Shown: in pieces, positions 9,720 through 17,166 of the stretch
Numbering within the stretch: the first letter of the stretch is position 1
Layout of the letters: every line of letters starts with the position of its first letter
Assembly (NCBI GenBank): GCA_003427395.1
Contig: BFEA01000497.1
Span: forward strand, 941,827 to 965,185
Origin: Chara braunii
Lineage: Eukaryota; Streptophyta; Charophyceae; Charales; Characeae
Direction of reading: 5' to 3'
Length of the DNA: 23,359 bases
Position numbers and translations under genes: made by a program
Notes under the pieces: generated by a model
What the model was told of the DNA's origin: nothing
The model's database searches: none
What the model saw: only the letters and a program-made list of their open reading frames with translations

Positions 9720-9766
9720 AGAAAAAGAAGAAAAAGAAGAAGAAGAAGAAGAAGAAGAAGAAGAAG
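9584..9766. repeat. 183-bp near-pure purine (GAA/GGA) tract
   Basis: The + strand has only A and G apart from one T near 9687, built from GAA, GGA and AAAG units. It is followed at once by a pyrimidine-rich stretch (CTTCCTCTTCC). Long GAA tracts can form triplex DNA. Open frames here are poly-Glu/Lys or poly-Phe/Leu artefacts. Confidence 0.95.
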
Positions 9767-10431
9767 CTTCCTCTTCCTTCCACTCACCTTGTTAATGTCT
9801 TGGAGATGGAATCTCAATCTTGATGAGGCTTCCTCCTCCTTGCACAAAACACCTTCTTGGCTATGACCTTCGTCTTCCTCAAGCCTTTCTCCTTCCTCTC
9901 CCTCTTTCTCCCAAGTTACCACAAGCTCCAATCACCATAGCTATGGAGTCCTCCCCTCTAGGAGGGCTAATGGGACTCCCTCTAGCCTCTCTCTCTTCCT
10001 CACCCCCAGGGGGCTATGGCGGATCACCTCCCTAGGGCCAGCCCCCCTATCAGTAGTCTCTAGAGCTCCTCTCCCTAGCTCATGGCCTCCACCAAACTCC
10101 TAAACTGACATGGGTTCCCCTCTCCTCTCTCCAAGTGAAAGAGTGCTCCTATGAGTTCACTTGGGCAGCATGGGCACTCCTCATGCAATTGTGAAAGTGG
10201 CGGACTGAATTTCGAGCTTATGTAGGCTGAAACCAGCAGTCCGGCCAGCCCATGGGCCTCCCCATGTGCCTTGAGGTGAACCGAGGTACTCCCAAGGCAA
10301 AATACTACTACTAGGCCCTTCCGGAGGTACCTGGGCCTCTTTTTGGCCAAGTACATGTAGTCCGAGTGGTTGGTACCAACTCGGATTGCCTCTTGGCCTA
10401 CTTCGGCCTCCTTTTCACCTCACAAATGCTG
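9767..10431. other. Pyrimidine-rich DNA without a gene
   Basis: The + strand is rich in C and T, with CCTCC and CTCTCC runs and small inverted repeats such as CCCTCTAGGAGGG near 9955. Short open frames on both strands lack any recognisable domain and have low-complexity composition. No promoter, RNA gene or transposon end was recognised. Confidence 0.6.
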
Positions 10432-10459
10432 GCCCCTTGGGTCCTAATGCCCAAGGGGC
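10432..10459. repeat. Perfect inverted repeat, 10-bp stem
   Basis: GCCCCTTGGG (10432-10441) pairs with CCCAAGGGGC (10450-10459) around an 8-nt loop. It is the first of a dense series of short hairpins. Confidence 0.9.
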
Positions 10460-10471
10460 AATTTTACTTGA

Positions 10472-10500
10472 GAGAAAAAGGCCTAGTGAGCCTTTTTCTC
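10472..10500. repeat. Perfect inverted repeat, 11-bp stem
   Basis: GAGAAAAAGGC (10472-10482) pairs with GCCTTTTTCTC (10490-10500); 7-nt loop. A T-run follows at 10503. It could look like a terminator, but nothing upstream is a bacterial gene, so that reading is not favoured. Confidence 0.9.
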
Positions 10501-10567
10501 GATTTTTTCAGTTTGTACCCCATTTTTGGTAGGCCGAGATAATTTTTCATGCAGCGACACATTTTCA

Positions 10568-10594
10568 GCCTTGGATCTGGCTGAGATCCAAGGC
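10568..10594. repeat. Perfect inverted repeat, 11-bp stem
   Basis: GCCTTGGATCT (10568-10578) pairs with AGATCCAAGGC (10584-10594); loop GGCTG. The stem is unrelated to its neighbours. Confidence 0.9.
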
Positions 10595-10762
10595 CAACAA
10601 TATTCCTTGCCACCCCCAAGTAGCCCTTGCTTCAATTTTGAGCCCCTAAGTCCACTTTTTCAATTTTTGGTGCATCTGGCTCTCTTTTTGGGCCGAATGC
10701 ATAATTTTGTCCCATTCCCTCTTTTGTTTTTTTCCATTTTGGGTTGCCACCTCATTCCAGAG

Positions 10763-10798
10763 CTAGCCGTTTTCAGCTGGCCCACAAAAAACGGCTAG
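10763..10798. repeat. Perfect inverted repeat, 11-bp stem
   Basis: CTAGCCGTTTT (10763-10773) pairs with AAAACGGCTAG (10788-10798); 14-nt loop. Confidence 0.9.
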
Positions 10799-10807
10799 TT
10801 TCTCTCC

Positions 10808-10836
10808 ACCATGAGATCTGATCTCAGATCCATGGT
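10808..10836. repeat. Inverted repeat, 13-bp stem with one bulge
   Basis: ACCATGAGATCTGA (10808-10821) pairs with TCAGATCCATGGT (10824-10836) with a single unpaired A and a 2-nt loop, nearly a continuous palindrome. Confidence 0.88.
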
Positions 10837-10905
10837 CAAAAAGAAAACCGGTCATTTCTCTTTTGCATTTTCTTTCATTTTCTTCTTTTTAATTCAGATT
10901 TTATT

Positions 10906-10932
10906 GAGATATGGCCCCAAGGGCCATATCTC
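10906..10932. repeat. Perfect inverted repeat, 12-bp stem
   Basis: GAGATATGGCCC (10906-10917) pairs with GGGCCATATCTC (10921-10932) with loop CAA. A 14-bp palindrome, GCAATCCGGATTGC, follows at 10934-10947. Confidence 0.92.
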
Positions 10933-10979
10933 TGCAATCCGGATTGCCCTCCCTCATTCTAGGAGGGATGAGGTCACAG

Positions 10980-11014
10980 TTGGGACCTGTCAGTCCCTAC
11001 TGTACAGGTCCCAA
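10980..11014. repeat. Perfect inverted repeat, 11-bp stem
   Basis: TTGGGACCTGT (10980-10990) pairs with ACAGGTCCCAA (11004-11014). The loop holds CAGTCCCTAC, a word that recurs at 12541 and 12557 at the start of the second copy of the ~1.54-kb unit. Confidence 0.9.
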
Positions 11015-11434
11015 TAGGTTGGCACACTCTCCTCCTCTCTTTTCTCCCTTTTTGTCTCATTCCCTGTCATTTTTCTCTCATTTTTCTTTCTTTTTCTTTT
11101 ATTTAAGCTGTGACAAGTGTCAAACTGTTGTGCACCTCTTTCTAGGCCTTAGGGCCTTATTCAAGGCCAGGTTTATAGCTGGTACTTAGCCGTTATATCT
11201 CGGATGTCAACAATGGCACCCCCATGCTCCTAGAGGGCTCCACTTTGCCTTCGTTTGTCCAATTTTAAGCCCCTTTTGCTCCGATTTTCAAAGGACAAAC
11301 TTTTTCTGATGTTGAGGCTCTTGAGGCTCTATTTTGTCATGTTTAGCTAGTTCGAGATCTTTCGGACTACTGGGCAACCCTCCCAACATCATTATTTTAC
11401 TTTCTTTTCTCCTCATGACTCTCCCCACTTGCCC

Positions 11435-11456
11435 CCACTAGTGCTTGCACTAGTGG
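11435..11456. repeat. Perfect inverted repeat, 10-bp stem
   Basis: CCACTAGTGC (11435-11444) pairs with GCACTAGTGG (11447-11456), loop TT. The counterpart at 12979 keeps most of the pairing. Confidence 0.9.
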
Positions 11457-11472
11457 TGCTAATATTTCCCAT

Positions 11473-11495
11473 CGTCTAGATCCTTGATCTCGACG
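11473..11495. repeat. Inverted repeat, 10-bp stem with one mismatch
   Basis: CGTCTAGATC pairs with GATCTCGACG around CTT. The counterpart at 13014-13037 is perfectly paired. Confidence 0.8.
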
Positions 11496-11500
11496 GTGCC

Positions 11501-11880
11501 GCTCGCTTGCACAATTATCCCTTGTGCTTGCTCATAGTTCCCTTGGGACATCCCAAGTCCCCGCCATTTTTCCTCCGCACTAGTTCCGTTTTCTTGTCCC
11601 GCCGACGGTCCTACCGACGCGTGCCCCGTTTTTCGACTTTTATTATTTGGACCCACTTGGTCCTCGACAACATTCCGGATGGTGTCCCATTTTTTAATGT
11701 TTGGGGCCCCCTTGCCCTTGGTGGTCCCATCATCTCTACATGTGTGCCGATTTTTCTAGGCCGTGAGATCTCATCTCACGGTTGCCGTTTACCGTCTCCA
11801 CTTGCCTCATGCCGAAATTGCTCTTCACTAGCCTCTCGGGCTTGTCGTGGCTCATTTTCCCTTAGCCTAGGCACCCCCAT
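11501..11880. other. Non-coding stretch with minor hairpins
   Basis: No gene recognised. Two inverted repeats are visible: CTTGGGA/TCCCAAG at 11542-11557, and CCGTGAGAT/ATCTCACGG with a 3-nt loop at 11761-11781. The 152-residue open frame that overlaps it has no recognisable domain. Confidence 0.6.
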
Positions 11881-12230
11881 GCAGTCCGTTATTTCTCGAA
11901 CTGCATTCATGGCTATTTTTCTAGTCCCACAGCCCCACAACTTGCCCCATGCTAAAAGAACATGAAGCGTTTGATTTGTAAGTGCATCCGGGCTCAATAT
12001 TGGCTCCGGATGCACCTAAAACATGTGTTTTGCCTCCTGTATGCAGTCCGTTGCAACTCGGACTGCAATAGGGTCAATTCCCTAGCCCCAATGCCCCACA
12101 ACTAGCCCTTACTCAAAAGAAAAAGAAACGGTCAACTCCTAAGTGCATCCGGACTTGATTTTGGCTCCGGACGCACCTAAAACATGTGTTGTTCCTCATG
12201 TATGTAATCCGTTTTATTTCGGTTGCATGG
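11881..12230. repeat. ~162-bp tandem repeat, two copies and part of a third
   Basis: Copies begin at 11881, 12043 and 12204, marked by GCAGTCCGTT (GTAATCCGTT in the third). Each full copy contains a CAGCCCCACAACT or similar block, a GTGCATCCGG hairpin and CCTAAAACATGTGTT. Copy 1 has a perfect 10-bp stem (11982-11991 with 12006-12015); copy 2 has the same hairpin with one mismatch (12143-12176). Confidence 0.85.
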
Positions 12231-12233
12231 GGG

Positions 12234-12280
12234 CTTTGATTTTCTTTGATTCTCTCTGCAAAAATCAAAGAAAATCAAAG
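12234..12280. repeat. Perfect inverted repeat, 18-bp stem
   Basis: The arms 12234-12251 and 12263-12280 are exact reverse complements (CTTTGATTTTCTTTGATT on the left) around an 11-nt loop. This is the longest perfect stem seen in the window. No target duplication or transposon end flanks it. Confidence 0.92.
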
Positions 12281-12360
12281 TCCTTTGTAATCGCCATATT
12301 CCAGAATGAATCTGGTCACGGATGTATCTCCCCAAGTGACCGTTTTTTACCGTTAAGGCC

Positions 12361-12424
12361 TTTTTTTTTTTTTTTTTTTTTNNNNNNNNNNNNNNNNNNN
12401 NNNNNNNNNNNNNNNNNNNNNNNN
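12361..12424. other. T21 run and 43-N assembly gap
   Basis: A run of 21 T (12361-12381) leads straight into 43 N (12382-12424). The gap probably reflects failure to assemble through a homopolymer or a hairpin. More T-rich DNA follows at 12451-12520. Confidence 0.97.
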
Positions 12425-12527
12425 TACCTAGGGGAATGCAAACATATGCTGTTTTTTTTTTTTCTCTTTTCTTTTCTTTTGATTTTTTTTTCTTTTTTTT
12501 TCTTTTCTTTTTCCTCCTTTCTTGGAC

Positions 12528-12551
12528 AGTAGGGACTTGCCAGTCCCTACT
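12528..12551. repeat. Perfect inverted repeat, 10-bp stem
   Basis: AGTAGGGACT (12528-12537) pairs with AGTCCCTACT (12542-12551), loop TGCC. It sits where the first copy of the 1.54-kb unit has a hairpin with a different stem (10980-11014). Confidence 0.9.
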
Positions 12552-13040
12552 TGTGGCAGTCCCTACTGACGGCCAACTCACTCACTCCCTCTCACTCTTT
12601 TTGTCTTATTTTCCCACATTTTCTTTTCTTTTCTCTCTTTTTTTCTAGCATGCCAAGTGTCAAGTGGCCGTTAAGGCCCTTTTCTAGCCCCTTCCTCTTA
12701 GTTTTGACCCTTCCAATGCCCAAGGTGCAGTCTGTTATATCTCGGACTGCAATAATGGCCCTCTCATGCCCATGGGAGCTTGCTTTTACTTCTATTTTTC
12801 TCCCATGGTGGCCCCTCCTACTCCGATTTTCTCCCGTAGGCCTACTTTTCACATGGGGTCTCTTTTGACTCCATTTTCTTGAGGGAGGCTGATCCGAGAT
12901 TTTTCGGATTGGTCCCATGCCTTTTGCTTCAAGTTTCTTTACTTTTTCTTTTCCTTTTTGGCCTTCCCGTTTGCTACTGCTAGTGCTTGCATTAGTGGTG
13001 CTAATATTCTTGGCCGTCAAGATGTCGATCTTGACGGTGC
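12528..13040. repeat. ~1.54-kb diverged duplication, second copy (anchor part)
   Basis: Landmarks match 10980-11500 in order. It includes GCAGTC/GACTGC around TGTTATATCTCG at 12727-12750 and the perfect hairpin CCGTCAAGAT/ATCTTGACGG at 13014-13037. The two copies are heavily diverged between landmarks. No gene is seen; the overlapping frames are C/T-rich shadows. Confidence 0.7.
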
Positions 13041-13118
13041 ACCTTGCCTTTATTATTTTCCCTCATGTGGTGCCGCCGTTTCTTATTGGGACTTTCACAT
13101 GTCCCCGCCTTTGTCTCG

Positions 13119-13250
13119 TCGGCGGTCCCCGACACTTCGTCCCGCCGGTGGTCCCCGACACTTGGTCCCGTCGGTGGTCCTCGATACTTGGTCCCGTCGA
13201 TGGTCCCCAACACTTACTCCCGCAGGTGGTCCTTGGCACATTTTTCCCCG
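13119..13250. repeat. 26-bp minisatellite, about five copies
   Basis: The word GGTCC(C/T)C recurs at 13124, 13150, 13176 and 13202 and GGTCC at 13228, an exact 26-bp spacing. The unit is close to GTCCCGTCGGTGGTCCCCGA plus CACTTG. The last copy is degenerate. Confidence 0.92.
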
Positions 13251-13449
13251 GACGCCATTATTTTTACTTAGTCCCATGTGGCCTCGGGTGCCTTTCCCCA
13301 AGGTGTCCCCGTTCCTTGGATGTTTCCCGCCCCATGGTGACCCTTCTCCCTTGTCTTTTCTCGCGCCTTGCATGCGCCGGCTCCTTTGGTCGCGGGCCTC
13401 CACCCCGAGGCTCCCGTAGGTGGCCCCCATGTTGGCCCCTCATTCTCTA
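13251..13449. other. Non-coding spacer
   Basis: C/T/G-rich DNA between two repeat blocks. No gene, RNA or repeat of note is visible. Confidence 0.5.
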
Positions 13450-14140
13450 ACTTCCCACGGCTCCCGGGCCGTCCGTTTTTCGACTTCCTCATTCTTTGTC
13501 GTTGTCGTGCCGTTTTTGCTGGTTCAAGGTCCCTTTGGCCTTAGTCTCGTTGAATTCCAACGGCCCTCCCGGCCTTGTGTTATGTTCTATGTGCCCCTGC
13601 TCTTGCGCTTATTCTCTTGCCGTCGCTGGTTTTCTCCTTCTGTGGTTCTCACCCAGGGCATCACTCCCTTCTGTGACCTAATCCTGTCTTTTCTCTCTCT
13701 TTCCTCCTTACTTTAGATTTCTTTGTCGTGCACAATTTGTCTATATTCAGTCTCTCAAGTGATGGGAAGTTATTCGGGACCCACCAGTCCCGACAACGGC
13801 CACCGGGGCCGTCCACCTCTCGGCTCCCCCATTCTTTTGTCGCTACCGTGCTGTATTTGCAGGGTCAATGGCCCCTCGGCCTTGGTCTTGCTGAAATTGA
13901 ACGGCCCTCCTGGCCTCATGCTATGTTCTATGCGCCCATGTCCTCACACTTTCTTGCTTGTCGTCACCGGTTCTTTCCCTCCGAGGTTCTCAACACAGGG
14001 CATCACTCCCCCCTGCGGTCTAGTCCTTTGTCTTTTCTCTCTCTGGCCTCCTTACTCCGGATTTATCTGTCGTGCACAATTTGGCTATATACAGGCTCTC
14101 GAGTGGCGGGATGTTATTCGGGACCCACTGGTCCCGACAC
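13450..14140. repeat. ~342-bp tandem duplication, two copies
   Basis: Copy 1 (about 13450-13790) and copy 2 (about 13791-14140) share, in order, GGCCGTCC (offset 340), GGCCCTCC, TATGTTCTATG, GGGCATCACTCCC (offset 342), CTGTCGTGCACAATTTG-like and TATTCGGGACCCAC (offset 344). Each ends with a GGGACC-type inverted repeat. Open frames of ~170 residues across it are not supported by any domain. Confidence 0.85.
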
Positions 14141-14430
14141 ATTCCCCCCACTCATTCGCGATGTCCTCATCGCGCACCAATCTTTTGTCGGTAGGAGGGT
14201 TTGGAGGGATAGACGGAAGAGAAGGGGTGGGGTGTGATGGGTAGTTAGTTTGTCAGGGTCTTCTTTGTCTTTTCTTGTTTCTTTTTCGGGGTCTCTTCTA
14301 GTCTCCGCTCCTTGGCCAAGGGAGGGGCGTGTGGAAGGTCAAATTCTTTTTTCAGGGCTCCCTTCAGGCTCTTCCTATCACATTCAGCGTCCTTAGAACA
14401 TCACGCCTTCTTTTATCACATTTCCGTCTC
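14141..14430. other. Non-coding spacer
   Basis: No gene recognised. It contains a short G-rich stretch at 14190-14240 and C/T-rich DNA, with early degenerate copies of the following minisatellite from about 14380. Confidence 0.5.
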
Positions 14431-14640
14431 ATTCATCACCCGTAGTACATCCAACCTTCTTTCAACTTCCCTTCTCTGATTCATCACCCGTAGTATATCA
14501 AGCCTTCTTTCAACTTTTCTTTTCTCATTCATCACCCGTAGTGCATCAAGCCCTTTCTTGTCTCATTCATCACCCGTGGTACATCAAGCCGTTTCTTGTC
14601 TCATTCATCACCCGAAGTGCATCAAGCCTTTCGTCTCATT
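14431..14640. repeat. 48/38-bp minisatellite, five copies
   Basis: ATTCATCACCCGTAGT or close variants start at 14431, 14479, 14527, 14565 and 14603 (spacing 48, 48, 38, 38), each followed by a CATCAAGCC-like end. The first units carry an extra ~10 bp (TTTCAACTT type). Confidence 0.9.
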
Positions 14641-14999
14641 TCCTCAGTCCATGCTCCTCCTTTGAGCCTAGTTATCCCATAATGCCTTTGAAAGCTCTGC
14701 CCTCCATCCCATGCCGACCAAATCCCTTTTCTTGTCTCTGTCACCCTTAGTGTCTCTTTTAATCGGTTCTTCGGCCCGTGCAATCCATGCCTCTTGGCAT
14801 CCTCTTCTTTCCCTTATGCTCAACCAATTTTTCATGCATTCATTACTTGGACATTTCGCCTGGCCCTTCTCGAGCCCTAGCTAGAACATGCAACTTTTCT
14901 TCTGGTCATTTTGTCAGCCCTTCTCAAGTCCAAGCTCAATCAATGCCTGCGCAAAATTCATTTCACATGCATCTTTCTTCTGGACATCCTGCTAGGCCG
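14641..14999. other. C/T-rich DNA upstream of E2
   Basis: No gene recognised. Loosely repeated CTTCTGGACAT/CTTCTGGTCAT words with CCCTTCTC occur about every 60-75 bp from 14850. No LTR end, primer-binding site or target duplication of E2 was found here. Confidence 0.5.
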
Positions 15000-15938
15000 G
15001 AACGTGGACCAACCACTCCTATGCAAGACGTGTACTAGACCATATATAAATTATTTGTGGCGGGATCTGATATGAATATTGGTTGTGATTGTCGTCCGTC
15101 TGCGACGTTAAATAATTCCTGAAAGTCGACGTTCTTCCTAGTGGCGCATCTAGAAGGAGAGGGCGGTGCCTCTGAAGGGCTGTGGTCGAAGCACGAGTCG
15201 CAGTCACCATGCTAACCCATGGGAGTAAAGCACGCATGATTTGCTGCTTTGTTCTTTAAGCTCTTGCTGCATTGTAGAGGGAACGTGGACTGACCACTCC
15301 TATGCAAGACATCTATCAGACCGACTATAAATTATTTCTGGCGGGATCTGATCTGAATACTGGTTGTGATCGTTGTCCTGTCTGCAACGGTTAATCATTC
15401 CTGAGGACTTCAGGGGCTATCCTTCATTGCCACTTGATCAGCCATATCAGTCAGATGTAAGGCTCGTTGCACACGAGGATAAATAACGGGCAACACTCGT
15501 CATAAGCGGGTTCCTGGGCACAAGAGTGGGCCGTTGTGCACACGTCAGACACTGCTGCCTGATGATGCAGCCAGGATCGTTGGATACAGGGGAGGGAAGG
15601 TTCCAATTGGTGCTCGTACACAAACAAGTTTATTTCCATTTGTGCAAACATTTGTGCAAGGTATTTGTTTTTTATTTTGATTAGTTGAGGTGATAGACTT
15701 CTAACACCTAACAGACAACCTCGGACCTTAGCCAGTTCTACTTCATTGCTGTTGTGAGAGAACTAATCAAAGTAGGATAGATCATTTGATTAGTTTGTGT
15801 AAATGTTGTTGACACCACTTGATAGGTCGCCTGGTTGACTTGCCGAATATTTATTATTTTATTTTATTTTACGACTCGGTCAAACACAGGTTGTGGCAGG
15901 CCCCAATGAGGGCACTCGTGTAGATATCTGCCTAACTG
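15000..15938 (+). other. E2 untranslated leader with 281-bp duplication
   Basis: GAACGTGGAC begins at 15000 and again at 15281, and the DNA after each is similar for about 120 bp (GACCACTCCTATGCAAGAC-like, TATAAATTATTT, CGTTAA-AATTCCTGA). Between them is the block GGGCGGTGCCTCTGAAGGGC that matches E1 near 1878. The purine-rich block with GGTTCCAATTGGTGCTC ends near 15616, as in E1. No gene is present. Confidence 0.8.
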
Positions 15939-16577
15939 ATGAGCGGTACAGATAGTGGGTAAGGGACGCCTGACGATAGGAGGCAAACACGACGGGATAC
16001 ACGTACCATTCCTGTAGTGTTTCAGGTTCTGCAAGAGAAGGTTCTTGGCCGAAGCAAGGGCCCGACACTTGCAGACTGCTAGGGAGGCAGCAACAACTGC
16101 GGAACAAGTGTTAGCGGCGGCAACAACTAGCATAGTGGCAATGGCTACATCTGCAGCGACCTCCCAAGGTCAGTAGACATCAGGAACCTTCGCAATGTCC
16201 TTCGCCTCATCCAGCGGGATGAGTGCAGAACCCTCCAGCAGTCAGATGGCTGGCGTGCAGTACAGCCAGCCACCTCCACCCACTAGAGAGGAGTAAGAAC
16301 TCCAGCAAGTAAGGTTACTCCGCTTGCAGGTAGAGAAGCAACTTAGAGAAGCTACTAAAAGAAAAGATCAGATTAGTAATCGTAAGGCTAGATTGGAGAG
16401 CAGAGATGCAGACAAAGCTGCATTAGAGGGGATAAATGATTGCCCTAGATGATACAGGAAAGATCATCCGGGCGAATATGCTAAATATGAATGAATATTT
16501 CGATAGCCGACTGGATGAGATCCAGTCAACCCTTGACCAGATACTGATGGTCGTGCAGGGAAGGACCACTACCCTCT
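15939..16577 (+). pseudogene. E2 gag, N-terminal segment, degenerate
   Basis: ATG at 15939 matches the E1 start region (GTGTAGATA context upstream). Alanine-rich and charged stretches match E1 2750-3290, but stops and frame changes interrupt the reading. The last part, 16436-16577, is open and holds the RLDEIQSTLDQIL piece whose E1 counterpart contains the TAG at 3298. Homology to E1 stops near 16577. Confidence 0.7.
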
Positions 16578-17165
16578 CTACCTGGCATGCCAAGTGTTAC
16601 GGACTCAGCCAGGGCTCGATCCCTGGTCCACATGTTACCACCCGCCAGACTGCTATTCTATATTTTTTGGAGTCTCAGATCTCCAGTTCCTGACTGTTGG
16701 CGCCCTCTGCAGTTGGCGCCCGTTCTCAAAATCCCGCCTCTGCCACTTTCAGATTTCGTACTTAGCGTCGTCCGACATTCTAGCGCCCAGGCTCAGACCT
16801 TTGATTTTCAGTTCAACCCCGAGGCAATCGCACTTTTGCCCTCGGACTCAACTTGAGTCCGATACCTAAGACCGGACTCAAGCTGAGTTCGGGGACTCAG
16901 TTTTCGGCCTTAGTGCTTGTGCTTCGGTGTGACTTGCTGTGACGTTGTGTACCGAACCAAGATTGCGACTTTGCGATTTTGCCACTTTGTCACTTCGTGT
17001 CCGTATCCGTTGAGTCGCGTCGAGTTCGTGTCGAGTTGCGTGTGTGTGTGTGTGTGTGTTCTCACTCCCTCCCTCTCTCTTCCCCGACCTCGCTGCTCTA
17101 CCTCAGCCCCGTCACACCAAGTGTCCGACAACAAGCATCTTTTCCATCCCGACTTCATCGCCAAC
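16578..17165. other. ~590-bp segment in E2 gag absent from E1
   Basis: This lies between sequences that are nearly adjacent in E1 (about 3330 and 3380). It carries three inverted repeats: CCAGGG/CCCTGG at 16609-16626, TCGGACTCAA/TTGAGTCCGA at 16842-16862, and CCGGACTCA/TGAGTTCGG at 16872-16892. It also has a GTTGGCGCCC direct repeat (16696 and 16712) and a TG run. No domain, terminal repeat or target duplication was found. It could be an insertion or DNA that E1 lost; the hairpin style resembles 10.4-13 kb. Confidence 0.65.
17040..17059. repeat. TG microsatellite
   Basis: About nine to ten TG units, inside the segment absent from E1. Confidence 0.95.
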
Positions 17166-17166
17166 A

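Larger units (their letters stand above)
10980..11500. repeat. ~1.54-kb diverged duplication, first copy (anchor part)
   Basis: The order of landmarks is repeated at 12528-13040: a hairpin with CAGTCCCTAC, a C/T-rich run with TTTTTGTCT, a CAAGTGTCAA word, a GTTATATCTCGGA word, a TCGAGAT-TTTCGGA-type word, TAGTGCTTGCA with TAGTGGTGCTAATATT, and a GTC-AGATC hairpin. The TAGTGCTTGCA anchors are at 11439 and 12981, 1542 bp apart. No gene is seen inside. Confidence 0.7.

Noticed and set aside
9496-9931. Long open frames of poly-Phe/Leu and Glu/Lys on the - and + strands
   Set aside because: They come from the GAA/GGA tract and have no sequence complexity or domain.
10472-10510. Hairpin followed by T-run as a rho-independent terminator
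   Set aside because: The setting is eukaryotic and no gene lies upstream. It is one of many hairpins in the block.
12917-14244. Overlapping open frames of 150-177 residues
   Set aside because: Several frames are open at once because the DNA is C/T-rich and repetitive. The frames run through minisatellites, and no domain or start context supports them.
9767-14999. A 5' LTR for E2 within this block
   Set aside because: No primer-binding site precedes the E2 leader, and no matching copy exists downstream, since E2's 3' end is cut away. It cannot be supported from this window.
16583-16626. tRNA-like or SINE head: GGCTCGATCCC resembles an RNA polymerase III B box, with TGGCATGCCAAGTG upstream as a possible A box
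   Set aside because: The loop is 6 nt rather than 7, no cloverleaf can be drawn and no A-rich tail follows. It is better explained as one of the local palindromes (CCAGGG/CCCTGG).
16696-16721. TTGGCGCC words resembling a Lys-tRNA primer-binding site
   Set aside because: There are two copies 16 bp apart, no LTR end lies just upstream, and no element follows.
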